Assembly (NCBI RefSeq): GCF_001429545.1
Contig: NZ_LMSP01000023.1
Coordinates: 396,675-460,674 of the forward strand
Source of the DNA: Paenibacillus sp. Soil787
GTDB lineage: Bacteria; Bacillota; Bacilli; Paenibacillales; NBRC-103111
Length of the DNA: 64,000 nucleotides
Direction of reading: 5' to 3'
Under the pieces are notes generated by a model, which ran no database searches, had not been told where the DNA came from, and saw nothing but the letters and a program-made list of their open reading frames with translations. The translations under genes and the position numbers were made by a program. Each line of letters begins with the position of its first letter. Position 1 is the stretch's first letter. Below are positions 51,664-63,892 of this stretch, piece after piece.

Positions 51664-54498
51664 TTGATCAATCGCATCAAACCGAAGCCGGAGCTCAAGG
51701 GATATTTCGTTCTCGTGCTGCATGCTCACCTTCCCTATATTCGTCATCAGAAGCATAACGATAATCTGGAAGAACAATGGTTCTACCAAGCCATGACAGA
51801 AACGTATCTCCCCCTAATTGAAGTCATGAATCGTCTGACTAGTGATAAGATAGATTTCCGCTTAACCTTCTCCATAACCCCGACTATCTTGTCCCTGTTC
51901 AGCAATCCATACTTGCAAGACAACTATCACGCTTACCTTAGTAAGCTTATTGGGCTAGCAGATAAGGAACGGGTTCGGTTACAAAAAAATCCTTCTTTTC
52001 TTCCTCTGGCGGCACATTATGCAGAACGATTCCGTGAGCTTCAGAAGCTTTATGAAAGCTGCAAAGGAAATGTCATCGCGACATTCAAACACTATCAAGA
52101 TTTAGGTCGTATTGAAATTGTTACATCGGCCGCAACGCATGGATTTCTTCCTCTAATGAAGACAGAAGAGGCAATAAAAGCACAGATAATGACTGCAGTT
52201 CGGGATTATGAACGTTATTTTGATCAAAAGCCACGCGGCATCTGGTTACCTGAATGTGGCTATACACCTGGTATTGATCGCATTTTGAAGCAGGCTGGGA
52301 TCCAATATTTTTTCACCGATTCCTCTGCTATCGCGTTCGCTTCACCGCAGCCCGCTAGAGAATTGGCTGCTCCGCTTATGACCCCCTATGGGGTCACCGC
52401 CTTTCCTCGCGACCCGGAATCCACCAATCAAGTATGGAGTGCCGAGAACGGCTACCCAGGAGATTTCAACTATCGTGAATACTACAGTGACATCGGGCAG
52501 GACACGGGGTTTAAATATTATCGCAACACAAGCAAAGGCAGCCATAAGGAGCCTTATCAACCAGAGCTGGCTTTAGAAAAAGCTGCTGAACATGCCGATC
52601 ATTTTCTAGCAAATCGCCAAAAGCAAGCTGCTCATTGGGAACGCTGGCTGGATCGCAAACCCCTCATCGTATCACCCTATGATGCGGAGCTTTTTGGACA
52701 TTGGTGGTATGAAGGCCCGCACTTTCTTGAGCGGCTCTGCCGCAACATGTTTCTCGATCAGCAAACGATTAAGATGATTACACCTAGTGAATATCTAGAG
52801 GAATATCCAGCAGCTGCTGTCGGACATTTGAACGAATCTAGTTGGGGCCGTAACCACTCCGCCGAAATTTGGCTGCAGGGACATAATGACTGGATTTATC
52901 GTCATCTGCATCAAGCCGAAGAACGTATGATTGAGCTTGCAACGAAACATGAACATCTCTCTCGCCATGGTAAGTTAAGCGCCAGCGTTCTGAAACGGGC
53001 TTTGAATCAAGCTGCAAGAGAATTCATGTTAGCTCAAAGCAGTGATTGGGCGTTCATGATGGACGCACAGAGTGACGTCGACCATGCCATTCGCCGAACG
53101 AAAGATCATCTAGGCTGCTTCCACCATCTCTGTGATCAGGTCGATCGGGAACAGGTTGACGAGGTACTGCTTACTGATTTAGAGGAGAAAGACAACTGCT
53201 TGCCAGATATTCAATTTCAAGATTACGTGAGCATACAGCAGCTTTCCCCTATCCCTACTATTCCAAACTTGAAGGAATGGAAAGCCTTACTGGAGGAAAC
53301 CAAACACCGTCCGAATGTATTTATGCTGACTTGGGAATACCCGCCCAAACATGTCGGCGGCTTATCAAGAGCAGTCCATGAACTATCGGAAGCTCTTGTC
53401 GCTAACGAGGAAATCGTGCATGTTATCACAACCTCCTACGAGGGTGCGCCTAGTTTCGAGAAGATGAATGGCGTTTACGTACATAGGCTCCCTATTCACC
53501 ATTCCGGTGATACTCACTTTTACCACTGGACGTTCGAAATGAATCTTGCCATGATCGATCATCTTGTCAGATGGAAAGAAAACGGCGGGAGAATCGACCT
53601 TTTGCATGCACATGATTGGATGGTTGCTCATACGGCAAGAGAAATTAAGACCAGCTACGGCATCCCTTTAGTAGCCACGATTCATGCAACAGAATGGGGA
53701 CGAAATCAAGGAAATCTAACCTCCGACCTGCAGCGCAAGATTCATCATTTGGAGTGGCAGCTGACTTATGAGGCTAATCGTGTCTTTGTGTGCAGCTCCT
53801 ATATGAAAGAGGAAGTAGGGCGTATATTTAATCTTCCTTCCGATAAAGTGAGTGTGCATCCGAATGGCATTCGGACTCCAAAACCAAACATAAAGACAAT
53901 GAATCGACCTGATTTCGTGGCAAAACAAGATAAGGTCATTTTCTTCATTGGAAGGCTTGTATATGAAAAAGGTATCCAAATCCTGCTGGCTGCTCTGCCG
54001 AAAATCATCTCACAAGTTCCTCAGGCTAAACTCATTATCGCTGGCTCTGGGCCTATGGAAAGTGAGCTGCGCTCCCAGGCTGCCTTTTTAGGGGATCGCG
54101 TTTTGTTTACCGGCTTTGTAAATGATGCTTATCGCACACAGCTTTATCAATCTACGGATGTTTGTGTGATTCCGAGCTTGTATGAACCCTTCGGTATCGT
54201 AGCGCTGGAAGCCATGGCCAACCGGAAACCTCTGGTACTCTCCGATACAGGCGGTTTAGCTGAAATTATTAGGCATGGCGTGGACGGCTACAAGGCTCTC
54301 CCAGGTCATGTCGATTCATTAGCCTGGCACATTACGGATATGCTGCTGCAGCCAAAGCAAGCCGCCAAAATGGCTGATAGCGCCTACCAACTGCTGCAAC
54401 AGCACTATGAGTGGAGCCATATCGCTCAAAATATCCAAAATGAGTACCAGATGCTTACCCACTATCAACCTGCCATTCAGGTCCATGCAACCATTTAG
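51664..54498 (+). CDS. GH57 - GT4 fusion protein, copy 1 (alpha-glucan enzyme)
   Basis: 944 residues. Residues 1-430 are a GH57 barrel: LVLHAHLPYIRH, then nucleophile Glu197 in WLPECGY and Asp340 in SPYDAELFGHWWYEG. Residues 430-520 match the DUF1957 C-domain of GH57 branching enzymes (RALNQAAREFMLAQSSDWAF). Residues 545-940 are a GT-B glycosyltransferase: TWEYPPKHVGGLSRAVHE, HAHDWM, IPSLYEPFGIVALEAM (E-x7-E). GH57 branching enzymes make alpha-1,6 branches, and the GT domain resembles glycogen-synthase-like enzymes. Elongation and branching in one chain is inference. TTG start. Confidence 0.88.
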   Translation: MINRIKPKPELKGYFVLVLHAHLPYIRHQKHNDNLEEQWFYQAMTETYLPLIEVMNRLTSDKIDFRLTFSITPTILSLFSNPYLQDNYHAYLSKLIGLADKERVRLQKNPSFLPLAAHYAERFRELQKLYESCKGNVIATFKHYQDLGRIEIVTSAATHGFLPLMKTEEAIKAQIMTAVRDYERYFDQKPRGIWLPECGYTPGIDRILKQAGIQYFFTDSSAIAFASPQPARELAAPLMTPYGVTAFPRDPESTNQVWSAENGYPGDFNYREYYSDIGQDTGFKYYRNTSKGSHKEPYQPELALEKAAEHADHFLANRQKQAAHWERWLDRKPLIVSPYDAELFGHWWYEGPHFLERLCRNMFLDQQTIKMITPSEYLEEYPAAAVGHLNESSWGRNHSAEIWLQGHNDWIYRHLHQAEERMIELATKHEHLSRHGKLSASVLKRALNQAAREFMLAQSSDWAFMMDAQSDVDHAIRRTKDHLGCFHHLCDQVDREQVDEVLLTDLEEKDNCLPDIQFQDYVSIQQLSPIPTIPNLKEWKALLEETKHRPNVFMLTWEYPPKHVGGLSRAVHELSEALVANEEIVHVITTSYEGAPSFEKMNGVYVHRLPIHHSGDTHFYHWTFEMNLAMIDHLVRWKENGGRIDLLHAHDWMVAHTAREIKTSYGIPLVATIHATEWGRNQGNLTSDLQRKIHHLEWQLTYEANRVFVCSSYMKEEVGRIFNLPSDKVSVHPNGIRTPKPNIKTMNRPDFVAKQDKVIFFIGRLVYEKGIQILLAALPKIISQVPQAKLIIAGSGPMESELRSQAAFLGDRVLFTGFVNDAYRTQLYQSTDVCVIPSLYEPFGIVALEAMANRKPLVLSDTGGLAEIIRHGVDGYKALPGHVDSLAWHITDMLLQPKQAAKMADSAYQLLQQHYEWSHIAQNIQNEYQMLTHYQPAIQVHATI

Positions 54499-54566
54499 CC
54501 TTAGTCACAATCATCCAGACACAGGTCCTTGCAACAAGCTAGCCTTAGCCACTTCTTGAATGTAAG

Positions 54567-54743
54567 GGAACTAGATGACGCTATTTCAGTCAAAAAGCTC
54601 CATTTCCTCACTTTTAGGGAACTACGATTCGCTATTTAGTCCAAATCAGGGAAAATTAGCTCAATTTATAAGAAATAGCGGAACGACGTTCCTCAAGGTG
54701 CAGCATTTGGAGGTAAATCGCATAAATAGCGGATTGACGTTCC
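54567..54743. repeat. Four-motif intergenic array, GGAACG family, copy D
   Basis: Forward motifs start at 54567 and 54618 (GGGAACTACGATTCGCTATT), inverse at 54673 and 54724. The intervals are 51, 55 and 51 bp. This is the only copy of the family found between two genes on the same strand inside a likely functional cluster. Confidence 0.87.
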
Positions 54744-54807
54744 CTTTGCCTACAACAATTACGGAAAAACCGCTTGTAAGTTGAAGAACAGTCGACCAAA
54801 TACCAAG

Positions 54808-55010
54808 CCAGTTTTGCGTAAGCAAAACTCTAAAGTTAATGCCTACGATGCCAGTTTTGCTAAAGCAAAACTCTAAGGTTAATGCTTACGATGCCAGTTT
54901 TGCTAAAGCAAAACTCTAAGGTTAATGCTTACGATGCCAGTTTTGCTAAAGCAAAACTCTAAGGTTAATGCTTACGACGCCAGTTTTCTTACGAAAACTT
55001 TAAGGAGGTA
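54808..55010 (+). repeat. Five-unit 43-bp hairpin array ahead of the nucleotidyltransferase
   Basis: Units start at 54808, 54851, 54894, 54937 and 54980, exactly 43 bp apart. Units 1-4 carry AGTTTTGC-loop-GCAAAACT; unit 5 has AGTTTTC-ttac-GAAAACT, changed on both arms. In units 1-4 the stem is followed by TAAGGTTAATG (AAAGTTAATG in unit 1); in unit 5 the real TTAAGGAGG and the ATG at 55016 occupy that place. There are no spacers, so it is not CRISPR. Confidence 0.9.
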
Positions 55011-55015
55011 CCACA

Positions 55016-57430
55016 ATGAAGGCTGTCATTATGGCCGGAGGCAAAGGAACGCGACTTCGGCCCCTTACTTGTCATCTCCCCAAGCCCATGGTGCCTCTTC
55101 TCGGTAGGCCCTGCATGGCCTATATCATTGAATTGCTCCATAATCACGGCATTCAGGACATAGCAGTCACTATGCAATATAAACCTGAGGTGATACGCGA
55201 CTATTTTGGCAATGGACAAGCTTTTGGCGTCAATCTTCATTATTTTGAAGAAACAAGTCCCCTTGGTACTGCCGGAAGTGTCAAACATGCGCACGAGTTT
55301 CTCGACGATACGTTCATTGTTATCAGCGGGGATGCATTAACGGATTTTGATTTGGAGCAAGCACTTGCTTTTCATAAAGAAAAACAAGCCAAAGCCACGT
55401 TAATCCTGACTCGTGTGAGTCATCCTTTGGAATACGGTGTTGTGATCACCAATGAAGAGGGGCAAATCACCCGTTTTCTGGAAAAACCAAGCTGGGGTGA
55501 AGTGTTCAGTGACACGGTAAATACAGGCATTTATATTTTGGAGCCTGAGATGCTGGACCGCATACCGTTTGGGCAAGAGTTTGATTTCAGTCAGCAGCTT
55601 TTCCCAGCCTTGCTCGAAGAAAACAAAGGGCTCTATGGATATATCAGCTCCGGTTATTGGACGGATATCGGCAACCTGCAGCAGTATCGTCAAACCCAGT
55701 TTGACATGCTCGATGGGAAAGTGAAGCTCGACATTCACGGAACACAGATCCGCCCCGGTGTCTACATTGCTGATGATGTAGAAACAAGTGCTACCGCTCG
55801 TGTGATCGGACCTGCTTTCATCGGGAAAGGGAGCAGCCTGGAAGACGAAGTAGAGATCGGCGAATACTGCATCATAGGGCAAAATAATCGACTCTCCAAA
55901 GGGAGCAAATTAACACGAAGCGTGCTGTGGGATCACAACCATATTGCTGAGCACAACGAATTGGCCGGTTCAACACTGACTAGTCGAATTATTTGCAAAG
56001 AGGCATCCTATTTGGGGGATGGCTCCGTAGTCGGCAACCATGTGGTCATCGGTGCGAAAAGCCGCATTGAATCCAACGTGAAAATTTGGCCCCATAAACA
56101 AATTCGTGATAAGACCCGGCTTCATACCTCCTATATTTGGGGAGATCATGCAACCAAATCGTTATTCAAGACAAACGGTGTAAGTGGTATTCCTAATCTA
56201 GATTTAACACCGGAATTGGTCGCTAAATTCGCCACAGCATACGGGGCAATCTTGGCCTCCGGCAAAACACTCATGGTTAGCTGTGCTCCCCATACGTTCA
56301 CTCGTTTATTAAAGCGTACACTGACAGCAAGCCTTCAGTCCGTTGGAACGCATGTCATTGATTTGGGCGATTGCTTTGCATCTGCGTCTACCTTTGCTAT
56401 TCGTCATTTGGGTGCTGCCGGTGGAATCCATCTCGAATGGTCAGGCAAAGAGAACGAGGTCTGTAATCTGCTCTGTTTGGACGCTGAAGGACTGCCTATT
56501 CCGAAATCGGCGGAGCGTAAAGTGGAAAACAGCTTTTGGCAAGAAGATTATGGGCGGGCCTCGATGAAGCAGATTGGCAGCTACAAAGAAGAAGTGCACT
56601 GGTTGCAAACCTATATCCATGCTTTGGCAGAAGAAATCGCATATGAACGTGATCATCAGTCTGCATCCCCTCTTCGCATCGTCATTGAAGCGAGTACTTG
56701 GCTGCAGCCATTCATTGTTCCATTTTTTGAAAAACTGGGGCTTGAAGCTATCCATGTTACATCTACAAGTAGGCAGGTTCCGCTTCACGTCTTTATCCCG
56801 TTATCAGGTGCGAGTCTCGGTTTACTTGTCCACGATGATGGACGAACCATGCAGTTAATAACGGAAAAAGGTGAGCTTGTAGACAGCGATTTACAAACCG
56901 TTTTCCTCTATCTTTGTTACTTGCACAGCCGTCCAGGAGCAACCATTGGAGCACCCGTCAGTGCACCCCAGCTTCTAGAAAGCATGGCCGAGGGGCTTGG
57001 AGGGAAGATCGTTCGTACGAAGGAATGGTCACGAGCCATCATGGAAGCTACACAAGAAGCGAGGATACATCCCTCGTTTGATTCTCTCTTTGCCATTGGC
57101 CTGGTGATTCTCCATTTGGAAAGAACCGGCATTCCGCTCTCGGATCTGCTCTCCTTGTTTCCTAGCTTTCATCTTCTTCGTGAACATGTCGATTGTCCGT
57201 GGGATTCCAAAGGAGAGGTTATGCGGAGCATGATGGAACGGACGAAAGATGTACCTTTCGATCTAATCGACGGAATTAAATTTTATCATGAGAATGGGTG
57301 GGTCCTGCTGCTGCCAGATGCCGATGATCCTGTCTTTCAGCTCGTAGCACAATCGGCGGATCCTGAGCTTGCAGAGCGGCTCGTCCATTCCTATCGTGGA
57401 CACATTCTAAACGCCATTGGTTATGCATAA
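55016..57430 (+). CDS. Sugar nucleotidyltransferase with degenerate phosphomutase domain
   Basis: 804 residues. Residues 1-235 are a nucleotidyltransferase (AVIMAGGKGTRLRPLT, VVISGDALTDF). Residues 240-380 are left-handed beta-helix hexapeptides. Residues 380-804 resemble an alpha-D-phosphohexomutase, but the catalytic Ser loop (TASHNP type) is replaced by a divergent LGAAGGIHLEWSG and the metal loop DGD is not seen, so this part is probably inactive or regulatory. The front may supply NDP-sugar to the GT domains next to it. A strong AAGGAGG precedes ATG 55016. Confidence 0.85.
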   Translation: MKAVIMAGGKGTRLRPLTCHLPKPMVPLLGRPCMAYIIELLHNHGIQDIAVTMQYKPEVIRDYFGNGQAFGVNLHYFEETSPLGTAGSVKHAHEFLDDTFIVISGDALTDFDLEQALAFHKEKQAKATLILTRVSHPLEYGVVITNEEGQITRFLEKPSWGEVFSDTVNTGIYILEPEMLDRIPFGQEFDFSQQLFPALLEENKGLYGYISSGYWTDIGNLQQYRQTQFDMLDGKVKLDIHGTQIRPGVYIADDVETSATARVIGPAFIGKGSSLEDEVEIGEYCIIGQNNRLSKGSKLTRSVLWDHNHIAEHNELAGSTLTSRIICKEASYLGDGSVVGNHVVIGAKSRIESNVKIWPHKQIRDKTRLHTSYIWGDHATKSLFKTNGVSGIPNLDLTPELVAKFATAYGAILASGKTLMVSCAPHTFTRLLKRTLTASLQSVGTHVIDLGDCFASASTFAIRHLGAAGGIHLEWSGKENEVCNLLCLDAEGLPIPKSAERKVENSFWQEDYGRASMKQIGSYKEEVHWLQTYIHALAEEIAYERDHQSASPLRIVIEASTWLQPFIVPFFEKLGLEAIHVTSTSRQVPLHVFIPLSGASLGLLVHDDGRTMQLITEKGELVDSDLQTVFLYLCYLHSRPGATIGAPVSAPQLLESMAEGLGGKIVRTKEWSRAIMEATQEARIHPSFDSLFAIGLVILHLERTGIPLSDLLSLFPSFHLLREHVDCPWDSKGEVMRSMMERTKDVPFDLIDGIKFYHENGWVLLLPDADDPVFQLVAQSADPELAERLVHSYRGHILNAIGYA

Positions 57431-57490
57431 TTATGTATAGATGTATCCGATACGTGGATTCTGAAGTCCTATGATGAAGGGGAGAGCGGC

Positions 57491-57709
57491 GTGAATATGA
57501 TTCCAAGCGTTTCTAGACAGATCGCTTTTGTGCAGTATGACGATCAATCCTCCAGCATGACCGTGCAGTATCATACTGGTTTCAAAGCATCTTATACCAA
57601 TGTTAAACAGGACGAATACCTCTTGATATTTTCTTCGGTGAATCGGTACGATTCCTTAATGCGACTTACGGAGAACCGGTACATGGAAGGGCAAACTCCA
57701 ACCAAGTAA
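57491..57709 (+). CDS. Small KTSC-like domain protein
   Basis: A 72-residue protein. The pattern ..SRQIAFVQYDDQSSSMTVQY, GFKASYTNVKQDEYLLIF.. is like the KTSC domain, a short beta fold seen in small proteins and at the ends of enzymes. The start is GTG with GGGGAGA upstream. A terminator follows at once. Function unknown; its position inside the cluster is the only clue. Confidence 0.65.
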   Translation: MNMIPSVSRQIAFVQYDDQSSSMTVQYHTGFKASYTNVKQDEYLLIFSSVNRYDSLMRLTENRYMEGQTPTK

Positions 57710-57721
57710 AGGATATACATG

Positions 57722-57757
57722 AGATCTCCCCCTTTGACATAAGGTGGAGATTTTTCG
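57722..57757 (+). terminator. Terminator after the KTSC-like gene
   Basis: ATCTCC..CCTT / AAGG..GGAGAT stem with a five-T tail. It separates the first half of the cluster from the second DUF4912 unit. Confidence 0.85.
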
Positions 57758-57829
57758 TTTGTATGGTGCATATGCTACAATGTTGCTCAAGATCCTTGCA
57801 GCTTATTTTCCACAACTACCCTGAGAAAG

Positions 57830-58383
57830 GTGAGTCCGATACCTATCCAAGTCCTCTCTGTTGATCCTATGGATCGGGATACACTTCACTTGCTTATCCA
57901 GTCACCTACTGTTCTGTTTGTCTACTGGCAGCTCTCTGGCAGAAAAAAGAACATGATACAGGAACATTTCGATAAAGACTGGAAAGCGCTTCAGCCTACA
58001 TTGCGATTTTATCATGTAGCCGATCTTCCAATTGATAGCCACCAAGCTGACAGCGTCTCAGAACTTCATCTCCCCCACGGAGAATCATGCTTTCTGAGCG
58101 GGTTTCACCCAGGTCAACGTTACTTCGCGGATCTTGGCATTGTGAATGAACAGGGGCAGTTTCTCCCGCTTCTGCGTTCCAATACGATTCTGACTCCCCC
58201 TATAGATACGAATCAAGAATTTCCTTCTCACCTAATAACGAATGATCAACTAGTTACATACCGGCCTATGGCCGTTTCCTTTCAGCCAATGACGCCTGAA
58301 GCTAATGAGCATTTCTCTGCCTATTCGGTGTATTCACCGAAGACCGCATACTCAGCAGATACGGAATCTGGAGGCGATACTGA

Positions 58384-58387
<4 letters not shown>
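57830..58387 (+). CDS. DUF4912-domain protein, copy 2
   Basis: A 185-residue paralog of the protein at 51148: LLIQSPTVLFVYWQLSGRKK, PTLRFYHVAD, RYFADLGIVNEQGQFLPLLR. The C-terminal extension is Ser/Thr-rich. The GTG 57830 start is weakly supported, because the AAAGGTG purine run overlaps it. It overlaps the next gene by 3 bases (TTGA), so the two are translated together. Confidence 0.8.
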
Positions 58388-61578
<3,191 letters not shown>

Positions 61579-61800
61579 TATGGATAACTATGCCAGTTTG
61601 TAAGCGTGACCAGTGGGAATTTTCAGAATTTTTTCAAACAATCATTGATTCCTTGGTAAGAATTAGGTAACCTATTGGCAAGCCCTGTGTTAACTATGTC
61701 CTAGTCACTAGCGAATCGAGGACGCGATATCCCATGCTGGATACCTCAAGGACGGGTTCTGAATCGCGCGATCAAACAAACGAGTGGGGAAGTGATTTTA
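61579..61800. promoter_or_regulatory. Leader region of the GH15 gene
   Basis: 222 bp without an ORF. It has the complementary strings GCGATA/AATCGC (61714 and 61764 regions) and several short inverted matches that could form an RNA structure. I do not recognise a known riboswitch. Confidence 0.3.
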
Positions 61801-63768
61801 TTGCCTAGACATCTGGTCATCGGAAACGGAAAATTTCTTATTAACCTCGATCAGCATTCCTACATGCGAGATCTGTATTATCCTTTCGTAGGCCAGCTTA
61901 ACCATATTGGCGGTTATCAATGCAGAGTTGGTATATGGGTAGATGGTTCCTTCGCTTGGCTGAATGCCCCTGAATGGCAATTTAAACTTGCCTACGTGGA
62001 GGATTCGCTCGTCACCGAAGTGACAGCTACACATCCTGGTCTTGGTGTCACTCTGCTCATGAATGACGGGGTTCATCAGCGCGAGGATATATACCTCAAA
62101 CGTATCCAAATTACGAATCACAATAGTACCGTTAGCGAAGTAAGGATGTTCTTCAATCAAGACTTGCTCATTAATGAGACAGAAGTTGGGGATACAGCCG
62201 CTTACTATCCAGCGAATAATACGGTATTCCATTATAAGAAAGACAGATATTTTATGTTTAACGGCAGTACAGGAACCGAAGGCATTTATCAATACTCTAC
62301 AGGTGTCAAAAGGTTCTATAATGCCGAGGGAACTTGGCGCGACGCGGAAGATGGGCATTTGATGGGTAATGCCATTGCTCAAGGCTCCGTCGATAGTACC
62401 ATTTCTTTTCGACTCTTCGTACCGCCGAATGCCAAACAAACGCTCTATTATTGGATGGGTGCAGGCAAAACGCTGGAGGAAGTCAAGAAACTCGATGCCT
62501 ATGTCAAAGACAGCCACCCCGGTAAACTCCTTGACCGGGTAACCGTGTACTGGCAAAGATGGGCAAACAAAATTGAGCGCGATTACGGCGATCTGCCGCT
62601 CGAAGTCCAACGGCTTTTCAAACAAAGTCTACTGCTTGTCAGGACCCAAACGGATGTAAACGGTGCGATCATCGCTGCGAACGATTCCGATATTATGCAA
62701 AGCAACCGCGATCATTACAGTTATATGTGGCCTCGTGACGGTGCTTTAATTGCTTATTCCATGTCCATGGCTGGCTATCAAGGAATGATTATTCCTTTCT
62801 TTAACTTCTGTGCGAACGTGCTGTCACCCGAAGGTTACTTGCATCATAAATACAATCCGGACGGCACCGTAGGCTCCAGTTGGCATCCATACATTCATTC
62901 CGGACGGGTACAGCTTCCTATTCAAGAAGATGAGACTGCCCTTGTGTTATTTGCCCTTTGGCAGGATTTCCAGAAAAATGGAAGTCTTGAATTCGCCCAA
63001 TCCCTCTATCGCAATCTCATTCGCAGAGCGGCCAGATTCATGTCCACTTACATTGATCAGGAATTGAACTTGCCGAAGCCAAGTTATGATCTGTGGGAAG
63101 AGCGTTACGGTATATTCACGTTTACAGCTTCAGCGGTTTATGGCGGACTTATTGCCGCTTCCAACTTCAGCAACCTGTTCGGAGATGAAGAGCGCAGCAA
63201 TCGCTACAGGCATACAGCGGAGAAAATCAAATCCGGCATCCTCAAGCATCTGTGGGACGAAGGAGAACAACGATTCGTTCGCGGCTTGTACATGGAAGAT
63301 GGCGAATGGGTAAAGGATATGACGCTCGAAAGCTCTGTTTACGGCATCTTTGAATTCGGCGTTCTGCCTGCTGACGATGATCGTGTGGTGAGCACCATGA
63401 AAGCCAACAAAGCTGGACTAATGATCAAAACCGAAGTCGGAGGTTCCGCTCGTTATCATCATGACTATTACTTCCAACGCTCCACGGATATTGAGAACGT
63501 GCCAGGTAACCCATGGATCATCTGTACATTGTGGATTGCCGAATGGGAAATCGAATACGCCAAATCACTCGCGGATCTCGAAGCACCGCGTCAAACGCTC
63601 GAATGGGTCGTTAAACACGCAATGGAAAGCGGCGTTCTGTCGGAACAATTAGACCCTTTCACAGGTGAACCGGTATCCGTTGCTCCACTTACATGGTCAC
63701 ACGCTACTTATGTGCTGACCGTCGTTAAATACTTGAACAAGTACAAACAGCTTACCAGGCAAGGATAA
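61801..63768 (+). CDS. GH15 glucoamylase-like glycoside hydrolase
   Basis: A 655-residue protein. An N-terminal beta domain (residues 1-250; HLVIGNGKFLINLDQHSYMR) precedes an (alpha/alpha)6 barrel with MWPRDGALIAYSMSMAGYQG, catalytic Glu near residue 433 (YDLWEERYGIFTF) and the second acid in EQLDPFTGE..LTWSHATY. GH15 enzymes release glucose from alpha-glucans or act on trehalose. There is no signal peptide, so it probably works on an internal glucan made by the GH57-GT4 proteins. TTG 61801 is taken by family resemblance; GTG 61792 is possible. Its stop codon lies in E-element copy 3. Confidence 0.88.
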   Translation: MPRHLVIGNGKFLINLDQHSYMRDLYYPFVGQLNHIGGYQCRVGIWVDGSFAWLNAPEWQFKLAYVEDSLVTEVTATHPGLGVTLLMNDGVHQREDIYLKRIQITNHNSTVSEVRMFFNQDLLINETEVGDTAAYYPANNTVFHYKKDRYFMFNGSTGTEGIYQYSTGVKRFYNAEGTWRDAEDGHLMGNAIAQGSVDSTISFRLFVPPNAKQTLYYWMGAGKTLEEVKKLDAYVKDSHPGKLLDRVTVYWQRWANKIERDYGDLPLEVQRLFKQSLLLVRTQTDVNGAIIAANDSDIMQSNRDHYSYMWPRDGALIAYSMSMAGYQGMIIPFFNFCANVLSPEGYLHHKYNPDGTVGSSWHPYIHSGRVQLPIQEDETALVLFALWQDFQKNGSLEFAQSLYRNLIRRAARFMSTYIDQELNLPKPSYDLWEERYGIFTFTASAVYGGLIAASNFSNLFGDEERSNRYRHTAEKIKSGILKHLWDEGEQRFVRGLYMEDGEWVKDMTLESSVYGIFEFGVLPADDDRVVSTMKANKAGLMIKTEVGGSARYHHDYYFQRSTDIENVPGNPWIICTLWIAEWEIEYAKSLADLEAPRQTLEWVVKHAMESGVLSEQLDPFTGEPVSVAPLTWSHATYVLTVVKYLNKYKQLTRQG

Positions 63769-63792
63769 ACGACTCCGTCGTCCTTAAGGGAC
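63761..63792 (+). repeat. E-element 5' half (copy 3)
   Basis: Thirty-two bases identical to the start of E-element copy 2, including the first stem AAGGA..CGAC-TCC-GTCG-TCCTT. The TAA at 63766-63768 inside it ends the GH15 gene. The 3' half of the element is absent. Confidence 0.85.
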
Positions 63793-63795
63793 AAC

Positions 63796-63890
63796 AGCGA
63801 AGTAAGGATGTTCTTCAATCAAGACTTGCTCATTAACGAGACAGAAGTTGGGGATACAGCCGCTTACTATCCAGCGAATAATACGGTATT
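63796..63890 (+). repeat. Displaced copy of an internal GH15 gene segment
   Basis: These 95 bases repeat 62134-62228 with one difference by eye (AAC for AAT, synonymous in the parent frame). The copy has no start or ribosome-binding site and is not translated as part of the gene. It stands exactly where the second half of the E-element would be. Confidence 0.95.
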
Positions 63891-63892
63891 TA

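Noticed and set aside
54808..55010. CRISPR-like array
   Set aside because: The 43-bp units are back to back with no variable spacers and no cas genes are nearby.
61680..61790. Riboswitch ahead of the GH15 gene
   Set aside because: Some inverted matches exist, but no signature of a known class and no clear terminator alternative.
62134..63890. Diversity-generating retroelement (template and variable repeat)
   Set aside because: The two 95-bp copies differ at one C/T site only, without the A-specific pattern, and there is no reverse transcriptase in the window.
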